Origin: Hymenobacter sp. DG01 | GTDB taxonomy: Bacteria; Bacteroidota; Bacteroidia; Cytophagales; Hymenobacteraceae | Assembly (NCBI RefSeq): GCF_006352025.1 | Contig: NZ_CP040936.1 | Coordinates: 1,550,001-1,614,000, forward strand | Reading direction: 5' to 3' | Length of the DNA stretch: 64,000 nucleotides | Shown: piece after piece, positions 8,962 to 17,184 of the stretch | Layout: each line of letters opens with the position of its first letter | Numbering within the stretch: position 1 is the stretch's first letter | Made by a program: the position numbers and the translations under genes | The notes under the pieces: generated by a model | Database searches by the model: none | The model's input: the letters and a program-made list of their open reading frames with translations, nothing else | What the model was told of the DNA's origin: nothing

Positions 8962-8994
8962 AAAGCCGCTGAGGTAGCATTACCCCAGCGGCTT
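8962..8994 (-). terminator. Terminator after the VWA gene
   Basis: AAAGCCGCTG and CAGCGGCTTT arms with a 13-base loop and a T-tract on the minus strand. It separates the VWA gene from the TlpA-like gene. Confidence 0.8.
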
Positions 8995-9035
8995 TCTTAT
9001 AATTCTCTCACGAACAAGAGATTATAAACTACTTA

Positions 9036-10142
9036 TTATACCGACTTCCGGCGGTTGCGCTTGTAGTCCTCGAAAATCAGGTGGCCCAACCCTTTCAGGG
9101 AGCTGTAGTAGGCTTTGCCCTGGTTGACCTCCGTGAACTCCTGTACGAACTGTTGCAGGTAGGGGTCGGAGGCAATCATAAAGGTGGTGATGGGCACCTT
9201 GAGGCGGCGGGCGGCGGCGGCTAGGTTCAGGGTGCGGTTTACTACCTTCCGGTCTAGCCCGAAGCTGTTTTTGTAGTAGCCGTTGCCTTCCTTCAGGCAG
9301 GTGGGCTTGCCATCGGTAATCATGAAAATCTGCTTGTTGGGCGTTTTGCGCTTGCGCAGCAGGTCCAGGGCTAGCTCCAGGCCGGCAACCGTGTTCGTGT
9401 GGAAAGGGCCAACTTGCAGGTAGGGCAGTTCTTTCACCTCAATCTGCCAGGCATCGTTGCCGAACACGATGACATCGAGGAAATCCTTGGGGTACTTCTG
9501 CTTTACCAGTTCGGCCAGAGCCATGGCTACCTTCTTGGCGGGCGTGATACGGTCCTCGCCGTACAGAATCATGGAGTGCGAAATGTCAATCATGAGCACC
9601 GTACTGGTCTGGCTCTTGTGCTCATTCTCGCGTACTTCCAAGTCGCCCTCGGTCAGCATGAAACCGTCGCCATCCATGCCGTGGTTGAGCTGGGCGTTGC
9701 GAATAGACTCAGTCATCTGAATCTGCTCCAGCGAGTCGCCGAAGCGGAACTCCCGCATGTCGGTGCTCAACTCGTCGCCCTGCCCGGTGTGCGGGGTGCG
9801 GTGGTTACCCTGGCCCGACTTCTTGAGCTTGCCAAAGATTTCCTCCAGCGCCGAGCGGCGGATGTTCTGCTCGCTTTTGGCCGTGATGTTGAACGCGCCC
9901 GGCTGCTGGGGGTCCTCATCAATGAAGCCCTTCTTCTTGAGGTCCTCAATGAAGTCGCCCATGCCGTACTCGTTGTCGGTGAGGCCGTACTGTTTATCCA
10001 GCTCGTTCAGCCACTGCAGGGCTTCGCTCACGTCGCCGCTGGTGATGGTGACGAGCTGCATGAATATCTTGAAAAGGGAGTCGAAGCCTTTCTCACTTGA
10101 CTCCTCGGGCACGAAGTCCCGGAAACGAAAGCCTGCTGACAT
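9036..10142 (-). CDS. VWA domain protein, probable partner of the MoxR-like ATPase
   Basis: A 368-residue cytosolic protein. The C-terminal half is a von Willebrand A domain with a complete metal-ion-dependent adhesion site: D186-I-S-H-S190, a conserved Thr region (TNTVAGLELAL) and the ITDGKPT loop. The N-terminal half is helical and charged. This is the layout of the chelatase D-like partner (BchD-type) of MoxR ATPases, where VWA and ATPase form a large cytosolic complex. The ATPase is 2.1 kb downstream on the same strand. The basic C terminus KRNRRKS resembles that of the ATPase. The client protein or metal is unknown. Confidence 0.87.
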   Translation of the reverse strand: MSAGFRFRDFVPEESSEKGFDSLFKIFMQLVTITSGDVSEALQWLNELDKQYGLTDNEYGMGDFIEDLKKKGFIDEDPQQPGAFNITAKSEQNIRRSALEEIFGKLKKSGQGNHRTPHTGQGDELSTDMREFRFGDSLEQIQMTESIRNAQLNHGMDGDGFMLTEGDLEVRENEHKSQTSTVLMIDISHSMILYGEDRITPAKKVAMALAELVKQKYPKDFLDVIVFGNDAWQIEVKELPYLQVGPFHTNTVAGLELALDLLRKRKTPNKQIFMITDGKPTCLKEGNGYYKNSFGLDRKVVNRTLNLAAAARRLKVPITTFMIASDPYLQQFVQEFTEVNQGKAYYSSLKGLGHLIFEDYKRNRRKSV

Positions 10143-10289
10143 ATCTGGGGGAGTGAGTCTTTAGAACAACGGCCGGGGTAGCAATGTTCATCCGAAGCGC
10201 CAACACCTGCCGGCCAGCCGCCGCGCCGGGGCCGGCACTTCCTGCAAGAGCCCGCTAAGCCCGGGCTTCACCCTACCCCCTTCCCCATC

Positions 10290-10571
10290 ATGAAAGCCAT
10301 CTGGAACAATACCGTCGTGGCCGAGAGCCCGGACACCGTAGTCGTGGAAAACAACCATTACTTCCCCGCCGACTCCCTTAAGCGGGAGTATTTCGAGGAC
10401 AGTATCGCGGGCACTACCTGCCCCTGGAAGGGCCGGGCCAGCTATTACTCCCTGCGCGTAAACGGAGAGCTGAACAAAGATGCCGCCTGGTTTTACCCCG
10501 AGCCGAAAGAAGCGGCTGCCCACATCAAAGGTCGGGTGGCCTTCTGGAAAGGCGTTCAGGTGGTGCCCTAG
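10290..10571 (+). CDS. DUF427 domain protein
   Basis: A 93-residue protein consisting of a single DUF427 domain: KAIWNNTVVAESPDTVVVENNHYFP, then the strongly conserved STTCPWKG-type motif (here GTTCPWKGRASYY) and AAWFYPEPKEAAAHIKGRVAFW. Length matches the family. The biochemical function of DUF427 is not established; the conserved Cys-Pro-Trp motif suggests a binding or catalytic site. The start ATG follows a CCTACCCCCTT stretch of the kind seen before other starts in this window. Monocistronic. Confidence 0.92.
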   Translation: MKAIWNNTVVAESPDTVVVENNHYFPADSLKREYFEDSIAGTTCPWKGRASYYSLRVNGELNKDAAWFYPEPKEAAAHIKGRVAFWKGVQVVP

Positions 10572-10797
10572 CTGCCGGCAGCCGGGCAGCATGCTTCCGG
10601 GAATAAATTGGCCCGAACCGTTAATAACTCCTGAATATATATATATTTAGGGAATAGTGTGTTAATCAATATATAATAGAAAAAATACAACTCATTCTTG
10701 CTAACTTGCGTTTACAAACGCTGAATTCTGCCGGGCTACCCTGGCGTGCGGTGAGTTCCGCGCTTTCCTCAGAATGCTCCCTAATTCCTCCTTCATT

Positions 10798-11460
10798 ATG
10801 CTTACTTCTTCCTTCTCTCGTTTGCTGTTGGTAACCGGCGTTGCGGCTGCTGCCCTAACGGCCTGCGACTCAACCCGCCAGATAGCCAGCGAATCTTCCG
10901 CTGACTCGGTTCCGGCTTCCCCCACCGTTGATGAAACGGATGTCAGCTTCAACCGGGAGATAACCCAGGGCGACTACCGCTTCGCCGTGAAAACCTACGG
11001 CTCCCAGGAGCCGCGCGTGATTAGCATCCGCTCGTACCGCGGCACCGCCCAGACCATTGACCCGCTGCGCCTGGAAGTAAACGGCGCCGTGACCAACGTG
11101 GCTTCCGGCGACCTGAACGGCAACGGCAAGCCTGAGCTCTACATCATGACCGATAACAAGCGCGCCAACGGCGGCCTGTATGCTTTTGAGTTTGGTGAGC
11201 GGGGCTACACCCCCATTACGGCTCCCGGCACCCCCGGCGGCACGGCCGGTAGTGGCTACACCGGCCAGGACACCTACCAGATCAGCGGCAACAAGCTGGT
11301 ACGTACGTTCCCGGTAACCACGGCAACGGCCAGCGCCACCACCGGCGGGGCTACTACCGCTGGTAGCACTACCCCCACGGCCAGCACCCGCACCGTAGAG
11401 TACACCCTCGATAACTCGGGTAAGCTGGTGATGGGCCAGTCTATGGACGCCCGCCCCTAG
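10798..11460 (+). CDS. Hypothetical lipoprotein with FG-GAP/EF-hand-like segment
   Basis: A 220-residue protein. The signal peptide MLTSSFSRLLLVTGVAAAALTAC carries a lipobox (LTAC). The mature part contains NGAVTNVASGDLNGNGKPELYIMTD, an integrin FG-GAP-like calcium-binding loop (DLNGNGKPEL), and a C-terminal Thr/Ala/Gly-rich low-complexity stretch (about 170-205) before the last beta strands. I do not recognise a named family. An upstream ATG at 10774 would add eight residues before the signal peptide and is less likely. An AT-rich tract (10620-10690) and a TAACTTGC box (10702-10709) precede it. Confidence 0.8.
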   Translation: MLTSSFSRLLLVTGVAAAALTACDSTRQIASESSADSVPASPTVDETDVSFNREITQGDYRFAVKTYGSQEPRVISIRSYRGTAQTIDPLRLEVNGAVTNVASGDLNGNGKPELYIMTDNKRANGGLYAFEFGERGYTPITAPGTPGGTAGSGYTGQDTYQISGNKLVRTFPVTTATASATTGGATTAGSTTPTASTRTVEYTLDNSGKLVMGQSMDARP

Positions 11461-11481
11461 CCTCTGGCTTTCCCCGATACT

Positions 11482-11519
11482 AAAAAAGCCCCCGCAACCA
11501 GGTTGCGGGGGCTTTTTTA
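11482..11519. terminator. Bidirectional intrinsic terminator
   Basis: Perfect arms AAAAAAGCCCCCGCAACC and complement with a tiny loop, flanked by A and T tracts, between two convergent genes. Confidence 0.92.
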
Positions 11520-11534
11520 TGGCTGGCAGGGCTT

Positions 11535-12515
11535 CTACTCAATCCATTTGAACTTGTACTCCAGCTTCGGAACGGGCATACGTTCCGCTACGCGGCGCAG
11601 GCGGTTAGGCAGGGCCATGATGTACTCGCGGCCTTTTTCGGCGGCGCCGTTGAGGCCGGTAATCTGGTCGATTTTCCAGTCCTTGATCAGGGTTTCCAGA
11701 ATGTCGGTGTAGTCCTGGCTCGTGTACACACCCAGGCGCTGGGCGGCATCGGTGAAATGGCCGAAGGTTTTGCCCATTTCTACGCCCATTTCGCGCATGT
11801 AGTGAGCAGGCATCACAATCTTCTTGCGCATCATGTCCTCGAAGGCCAGCATCATTTCCGAAGGATCGACCTCGAAGATCTTCTCCACGAAGGTTTTATA
11901 GACGCGGGCGTGGCGGGTTTCGTCGCCGGCAATCATGCCGCAAAGCTTAGAAAGCTGGTCGTCACCGGCTTTGCGGGCCAGCTGCCCTACGCGGCGGTGC
12001 GAGATATTGGTGGCGGTTTCCTGGTAGCTGGTGTACACGAAAGCCCGGTAAGGGTCGTGGGCGGTGCCCAGGTCGAAGCCGTCGGCAATGAGGTACTGGG
12101 TGCTGACCTCAAACTCGCGCATGTTCACGCGGCCGCAGAGGTAGAGGTAGCGGTTGAGCAGGTCGCCGTGGCGGTTTTCCTCGGCCGTCCAGCCCCGGAT
12201 CCACTGGGCCCATCCGTTGTTGGGGTCCCGGTTCAGGTCGTCGAGCTCGTGAAACCAAGCCTCGTAGTTAGGCAGGGCTTCCTCGGTAATGGTGTCGCCG
12301 ATAAGCACGGCCAGCAAATCGTAGCTGAGTTCCTTGGCCCGCTCGCGCAGCAGCTTTACTTCATCAAAGAAATTATCGAGGCGGGAATCGGGCAGGAAAT
12401 CGGAGGGCTGCCAGCTGCTTTCCACGCTTTTCAAGAACGAAGCCATGTTCTCTTTCACGAAGGATTCAAGGTGCTGGAGCACTTCCGAGCGGGAAGTAAC
12501 GGAGGCAGTAATCAT
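11535..12515 (-). CDS. Acyl-ACP desaturase (soluble diiron type)
   Basis: A 326-residue soluble diiron fatty-acid desaturase of the stearoyl-ACP desaturase family, which introduces a cis double bond into acyl chains bound to acyl carrier protein. Diiron ligand motifs are present: EENRHGDLL (ExxH) and GDETRHARVY (the second ExxH), with additional glutamates in the helical bundle. Length fits the bacterial family. The frame could start at a TTG at 12530, but ATG 12515 is preferred; a TACCTTTG box lies 35 bases upstream. Unsaturated lipids adjust membrane fluidity. Transcribed alone. Confidence 0.93.
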   Translation of the reverse strand: MITASVTSRSEVLQHLESFVKENMASFLKSVESSWQPSDFLPDSRLDNFFDEVKLLRERAKELSYDLLAVLIGDTITEEALPNYEAWFHELDDLNRDPNNGWAQWIRGWTAEENRHGDLLNRYLYLCGRVNMREFEVSTQYLIADGFDLGTAHDPYRAFVYTSYQETATNISHRRVGQLARKAGDDQLSKLCGMIAGDETRHARVYKTFVEKIFEVDPSEMMLAFEDMMRKKIVMPAHYMREMGVEMGKTFGHFTDAAQRLGVYTSQDYTDILETLIKDWKIDQITGLNGAAEKGREYIMALPNRLRRVAERMPVPKLEYKFKWIE

Positions 12516-12549
12516 GGCAATGGGTGGCAAAGGGAGAAGTATTCGAAAC

Positions 12550-12557
12550 CAAAGGTA
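12550..12557 (-). promoter_or_regulatory. Bacteroidota-type -7 box for the desaturase
   Basis: Reads TACCTTTG on the minus strand, an exact match to TAnnTTTG, 34 bases before the start ATG. Confidence 0.6.
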
Positions 12558-12624
12558 TATTCTTCCTACCCCGTCACTAACCGAATAAGTCCATGCGGGA
12601 CTACAAAATTTTGGCTTCCGGGCC

Positions 12625-14268
12625 CTATTGCGGGAATTTTACACGCATCCGGTAAAGCTGAGCCGTTTCAGGCCGGGCTGAACTGGGGCGCACTGACTCC
12701 AGCAGAGAAGCGGCAGGCGTGGCGCGTTGCGCCAGGCGCAGTTGCTGATTAATAATGGCGGCCCCCTCGGGTGTCAGGACCCAGGCCACGTCGGACCGCG
12801 CGCCCAGGTGCCGCAGAGCATCCGGGAAGTAGCGGGTGCCGGTGAGTTGCTGCCGGAGTCTCGCCTGAGCAGGGTGCAGGGTTTGCCAGCCGGCCACATC
12901 AACCTGCCCGGCCGGCTGGTTACGCCCCAACAGGTTGCCTTCCGCAAAAGGCGCCTCCGACTTGTAGGTAGTCACGAGGGCATCAGCGACTATGATACGC
13001 GCCGGGTGAGCCAGGCGCAGCTGTCGGCGGCGCTCTGCCTGGTTTTGCTGCCGCTCCCGGGCCAGCACCTGGCTGCGGTGATACACTTTGTAGCCATAAG
13101 GCAGGGCCACCCCAAGCAGCACCAGCAGCACCAGATGCCCGGCGCGACGGTCAGCAGCCGGGCCTGGGCGCCGAAAAAGAAATACCAGATTGCTCAGGAC
13201 CCAGAAGTCGAGCAGAGGGAGGGCCAGCCGGGGCGGCAGCTTCAGCAGAGTGCCCAGGCCCAGCAAGAGGCCCGTGTATGCCAGCTGCACCAGCCAGAAG
13301 CCCCGCCGCGAGCCGGACGGCCTACCCCCCAACAAGGCGGTAACCCCCAGCAGCAGCAGCAGCGGAAAATAGTCGCGGGCTAGCTGGGCCGGCAGAGCCG
13401 CCAGCTTGGCGGGAGCCGTGTGCAGCAGAAAGTACGCGGGGTTGAAAGGGGCGGCCCGCCGGAAAAACGCCTCGTTCACCAGTGTGGAGTCGGAAAACAT
13501 CCAGTGGCGGGCAGCGGCCAGACCCAGACTATCCCGCGCAGTTAGCGGCTGTGTAGGTGGGGCCGTGAGCTGGAAGTCATTGATGTTAGACTTGAGCACA
13601 TCGAGGCGGCGGAAGGTGGCGGCCTCCGGGCTCCAGGTCAGGTTCAGCAGCAGCGCCCCGGCCGCCGCCCACGCTCCTACCCCTGCCAGCAGCGGCAGCC
13701 CTTTTCGGCCGGCCAGCCACCACACGCCGGGTGCGGCGGCCAGGGCGCCCAGCAGCGCCACGCTCGGCCGAATCAGCCAGGCCAGCCCAAACATGCCTAC
13801 CCCCACCAGCAGGGCCCACCGGACCGAAGCGCGCTGGGCAGCAAACAACAGCCCGGCCCCGGCCAGCAGCACCGGCACCCTGGCGTAGTTAAACCAGAAA
13901 CCGTGTTCCAGCCACGCTACCCCCCAAAACAGCACCAGAAGCAGCACCAGCGCCCCTACCCCCAGCTTCGGCCGCAACAGCCGCCAGAGCACCGCAAACA
14001 CCAGTACCGTAGCCAGGTACAGCAGACCATATAGCGTTAGGGCATACCACGGCACTAGCGGATACGCCGTGTACAGCTGGCTCCACAAGGCAGCGTAGCC
14101 GTGGAAATATAGGTGCAGATCCGTGACCGGGGCGGCGGCCGTGGTGCCGCGCAGCAGCTCAATAATTGTCAGGTCGTCGTTGGTTTCGAAATAGCAGCCC
14201 AGCCCTACCCCACTCAGGAGTAGCAACAGCAAGGGCAACCCCACCAAACAAAACCGACGAAGCATCAT
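12625..14268 (-). CDS. GT-C-like polytopic membrane protein (putative glycosyltransferase)
   Basis: A 547-residue inner-membrane protein with about ten to twelve hydrophobic helices and a soluble C-terminal region. It begins with two adjacent ATG codons (MMLRRFCLVG) and one signal-anchor helix, followed by a first periplasmic loop with YFETNDDLTI. A paired aspartate in this loop is the usual hallmark of GT-C glycosyltransferases that use polyprenyl-linked sugars. No closer family is recognised. It is divergent from the neighbouring GT-C gene, and both have the same 30 bases before their start codons. A role in glycan assembly at the membrane is inferred from the neighbours, not proven. Confidence 0.72.
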   Translation of the reverse strand: MMLRRFCLVGLPLLLLLLSGVGLGCYFETNDDLTIIELLRGTTAAAPVTDLHLYFHGYAALWSQLYTAYPLVPWYALTLYGLLYLATVLVFAVLWRLLRPKLGVGALVLLLVLFWGVAWLEHGFWFNYARVPVLLAGAGLLFAAQRASVRWALLVGVGMFGLAWLIRPSVALLGALAAAPGVWWLAGRKGLPLLAGVGAWAAAGALLLNLTWSPEAATFRRLDVLKSNINDFQLTAPPTQPLTARDSLGLAAARHWMFSDSTLVNEAFFRRAAPFNPAYFLLHTAPAKLAALPAQLARDYFPLLLLLGVTALLGGRPSGSRRGFWLVQLAYTGLLLGLGTLLKLPPRLALPLLDFWVLSNLVFLFRRPGPAADRRAGHLVLLVLLGVALPYGYKVYHRSQVLARERQQNQAERRRQLRLAHPARIIVADALVTTYKSEAPFAEGNLLGRNQPAGQVDVAGWQTLHPAQARLRQQLTGTRYFPDALRHLGARSDVAWVLTPEGAAIINQQLRLAQRATPAASLLESVRPSSARPETAQLYRMRVKFPQ

Positions 14269-14273
14269 GACCC

Positions 14274-14520
14274 GCAAGGTAGGGGTGAGATGGTGAAATT
14301 GTGGGGTGGTGAGTTTGACGTTCTGAGGACTCGCGTCCCAGTCAGCCGGTGCGCCGGCTCCGTCATCGGGCCGGTTGACGTTGCTGACGCCCACCCGGCC
14401 GAGGTTCAGCGTATTTCAGGGGGTAGGCAGAAACTGTTCAGCTGCCGCAACTGGCGCGGAAGCGTCAACCGAGCCCCAGAACTTCAACCTCACAATTTCA
14501 CCATCTCACCCCTACCTTGC
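14274..14520. repeat. Long inverted repeat forming a twin divergent promoter region
   Basis: Two perfect 30-base arms (14274-14303 and 14491-14520) in inverted orientation, with further similarity for about 20 bases inwards. Each arm ends with CACCCCTACCTTGC, read toward the gene it precedes, and lies only four to five bases from the start codon (GTG at 14525 on plus, ATG at 14268 on minus). The inner 190 bases hold nothing I recognise. The TACCTTGC box resembles the Bacteroidota -7 box. Confidence 0.75.
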
Positions 14521-14524
14521 CAGC

Positions 14525-16213
14525 GTGAACCGTTTGACCTCCCGTTTGCCCGACTGGACGCTGCTGCTGGTAGTGGTCCTGACGGTGGCTTACTTCCTGC
14601 TGACACACGAAGGGCTGTACGCCCTCGACGACTATTTCTACTCTCGCTACGCCCAGCAGCTGCTGAGCGGCACGTTTCGAGTGGAGCCCGATCCGCTGGG
14701 CCTGCTACACGACCCGCTGAAGGAGCGGCCCCTCATTTTTGGGCCGGTGGCGGCCTGCTACGCCCTGTTTGGCATCAACATCATCAGCACCACCCTGTGG
14801 CCGCTGCTGGCTACGCTGGGCTGCGCCGTGCTGATCTGGCGGCTGTACCGGCGGCGGGAGCCGGTGGTAGCGGCCGGGGCCATGCTGCTGCTGGGGCTGC
14901 ACTACTTCACCCTCAACCTTACCAACTACCTCTACCCCGATAACATCCTGATGTTCTGGTGCCTGGCCGGGGCCGCCACCTTGCTGCGGGGCCGGGAGCC
15001 GCACCGCAGGGCGGGCTGGTGGGGCGCGGCTTTTGCCGGATTGTCGTTTGCGGCCCTGCTGAGCAAGGAAACCATTGTGTATTACCTGCCTTTCTACCTG
15101 GGCGTGCTGGGAGTTGACCTCTGGCAGCGCCGACACGGGTGCTTCTGGGGGGCGGCCCTGGCTACGGGCGCGGTGTTGCTGGGCGCCTACCTGGCTTTCT
15201 ACCAGCACTATACCCACGATACCCTCTACCGCCTGCACCTGATTGAGCGCACCAACGAGTTTCTGAAGGAGGGTAACTACCTGGCCGGCAACCGGGCGGC
15301 CCTGTTCTCCCGCCTGACCGGGCAGCCACTGCTGTTTTTTGTCGGGACAGGGCTGGGGCTGATGCTGACGCTGGCCGCCGCTGCCTTCGGCGGCCCTACG
15401 GCCCCGATGCCTGCCGGTCCGGCAGCGGCGGCCAGCACTCCGCATGGCAGCTCTGACCGCCGGTTCTGGCTGCTGCTGGGGCTGGTGACGCTGGTGCTGT
15501 ACTGGGTTGGCAGCACTTCCCTGAGCCAGTATAACCCCATCACGCTGGTGCCCCGCATGACTACGCCCCTACTGCCTCCGCTGGCCCTGGCCGCCGGGTT
15601 CGGGCTGCGCCGGGTGGTGCAGCAGGCCGGTGGGCGGGCGCTGGTGGCGGGCCTGGCCTTGCTGCTGATGGCGGCCTGGCTGCGCAGTGCCGTAGCTGTG
15701 GTATATGCGCTGCCTGGGCTGTATTTCGTGCTGATTGGGCTGCTGGCCGCCCGCCCGTTCTGGCCGGCCGCCATTCGGCGCGCTACTCCCGGCCTGGCCG
15801 CCGCTACGGTGCTGGTGCTGGCGGGGGTGCTGGCTATCCGGCCGCTTTACTTTATGGGCAAACCTTCGGTTTCGGGGCATTTCGCGCAAGACCGCATCAT
15901 CTGGCAGCACCTGCAGCGGCCGGCCCAGGGCGTCGTTTTCGTCGATGACTACCTGATTGGCAACTACGACTTCTACTACGGCTTCCGGGTGCCTCAGGGG
16001 CTGCAGTACCGCCGCTACTGGGCCCGCGACTCGGTGCGGCTGCGCCCTGGCCAGCGGGCCTGGTTGCTGCTCAACCGCGCTACCCTCTCCAACGACGAGC
16101 TGACCCGCAAGCTGATCCGCTACTCCCCCGACTCGGTGCTGATTTGGTACCCACGGCGCCGACTGGTGGCTCAGGACGGGCCGGTTTCGCTTTTCGAGGT
16201 AGAAGGCCGCTAG
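14525..16213 (+). CDS. ArnT/PMT-like GT-C glycosyltransferase
   Basis: A 562-residue inner-membrane protein with a dozen hydrophobic helices and a C-terminal soluble part. After the first helix comes YALDDYFYSRYAQQLLSG, the acidic loop motif of GT39/GT83 enzymes such as ArnT and protein mannosyltransferases, which transfer sugars from polyprenyl phosphates on the periplasmic side. RPLIFGPVAACYALFG and the LSKETIVYYLPFYLG segment support this. GTG 14525 is chosen because upstream codons lie in the repeat arm and encode no plausible N terminus. The stop codon overlaps the stop of the GT2 gene on the other strand (shared CTAG). Sugar donor and acceptor are unknown. Confidence 0.82.
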   Translation: MNRLTSRLPDWTLLLVVVLTVAYFLLTHEGLYALDDYFYSRYAQQLLSGTFRVEPDPLGLLHDPLKERPLIFGPVAACYALFGINIISTTLWPLLATLGCAVLIWRLYRRREPVVAAGAMLLLGLHYFTLNLTNYLYPDNILMFWCLAGAATLLRGREPHRRAGWWGAAFAGLSFAALLSKETIVYYLPFYLGVLGVDLWQRRHGCFWGAALATGAVLLGAYLAFYQHYTHDTLYRLHLIERTNEFLKEGNYLAGNRAALFSRLTGQPLLFFVGTGLGLMLTLAAAAFGGPTAPMPAGPAAAASTPHGSSDRRFWLLLGLVTLVLYWVGSTSLSQYNPITLVPRMTTPLLPPLALAAGFGLRRVVQQAGGRALVAGLALLLMAAWLRSAVAVVYALPGLYFVLIGLLAARPFWPAAIRRATPGLAAATVLVLAGVLAIRPLYFMGKPSVSGHFAQDRIIWQHLQRPAQGVVFVDDYLIGNYDFYYGFRVPQGLQYRRYWARDSVRLRPGQRAWLLLNRATLSNDELTRKLIRYSPDSVLIWYPRRRLVAQDGPVSLFEVEGR

Positions 16214-17121
16214 CAGGTCAGTTGCAGCAGCCAGTCGAGGGGGCGCACGGCGTCCAGCTCGCGCAGCAGTTGGTAGAGGCTGAGGGCTTCGGGGCGGTTG
16301 CGGTGGCGCACGGCCTGGCGCAGCTCCCAGCGCACCCGGGTGGCCAGGGCGGCCCGCTCGGCCCCGGTGCGGCACAAAGCCAGAGCCTTGCGGCACACCT
16401 GAATAGTAGAGGCCAGGTAGGGGTCGTGGGGACGGTAGCCCTTGCGCGACATAGACTGCGGGTGCAGGCGCTTCTGGGTGGTAACCTCCGGCAGCAAATG
16501 AAACTCCCAGTTACGGCTGGCCCGCACCCAGAAGTCGAAGTCCTCATAGGCCAGGGTTTCGTCGTAGCCGCCCAGCTCTTCCAGGGTTTCCCGCCGCATG
16601 GTCATGGTAGGGGTGCTGATGAAATAACGGGCCAGCACATCGGCGAAAACCAGCCCGGAAGCCGGCCGGGGCTGCAGCTGGCCTTGCGCATCGGGGCGGA
16701 AGTGGTAGCGCACGTGCCGGCCGGCTTCGTCAATCAGCTCGGCATCAGAATATACCATGCCGCAGCGGGACCCTACCTGCTCAAACTGCCTGACTTGCTT
16801 GCTAATACGCTCGGGCAGCAGCACATCATCAGTAGCAAAATCGATGACAAACTCCCCCTTCGACCGGCGGAAGCCCTGGTTAAAAGCCTGGCAGTTGCCC
16901 ACGTTTTCGGGCAGCAACAGCAGCTGCCAGTGCGGGTGGGCCGCGGCGTAGCGCTGCAGAACTGCCGGGCTCCCGTCCGTGCTGGCATCATCTACCAGAA
17001 TAACTTCCAGGTTGGCGTAGGTCTGGGCCAGAATAGAATTGAGGGCCGTTTCCAGAAACGGAGCGTGGTTGTGGCACAGCGCCACAATAGACACGAGAGG
17101 CATGTGGGCAGCAGCAGGCAT
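16210..17121 (-). CDS. Glycosyltransferase family 2
   Basis: A 303-residue GT-A-fold enzyme transferring sugar from a nucleotide-sugar on the cytoplasmic face. Motifs in order: VSIVALCHNHAPFLETALNSI, LEVILVDDASTDGS (nucleotide-binding Asp pair), DFATDDVLLPERI (DxD-type metal site) and YEDFDFWVRAS (ED catalytic region). No membrane segment. The start at 17121 is ATG; a second ATG at 17103 (MPLVSIV) is also possible. It belongs with the flippase upstream on the same strand in the surface-glycan cluster. Its stop codon is base-paired with that of the convergent GT-C gene. Confidence 0.93.
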   Translation of the reverse strand: MPAAAHMPLVSIVALCHNHAPFLETALNSILAQTYANLEVILVDDASTDGSPAVLQRYAAAHPHWQLLLLPENVGNCQAFNQGFRRSKGEFVIDFATDDVLLPERISKQVRQFEQVGSRCGMVYSDAELIDEAGRHVRYHFRPDAQGQLQPRPASGLVFADVLARYFISTPTMTMRRETLEELGGYDETLAYEDFDFWVRASRNWEFHLLPEVTTQKRLHPQSMSRKGYRPHDPYLASTIQVCRKALALCRTGAERAALATRVRWELRQAVRHRNRPEALSLYQLLRELDAVRPLDWLLQLTC

Positions 17122-17184
17122 AGGGGCGGCAAGTTACGTCAGTTTCGGGGCGGCTACTGCCAGGGAGCCCCGGCCAGGCTATTC

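Noticed and set aside
8945..8980. Longer N terminus of the TlpA-like lipoprotein
   Set aside because: The extra codons overlap the terminator hairpin and spoil the lipoprotein signal.
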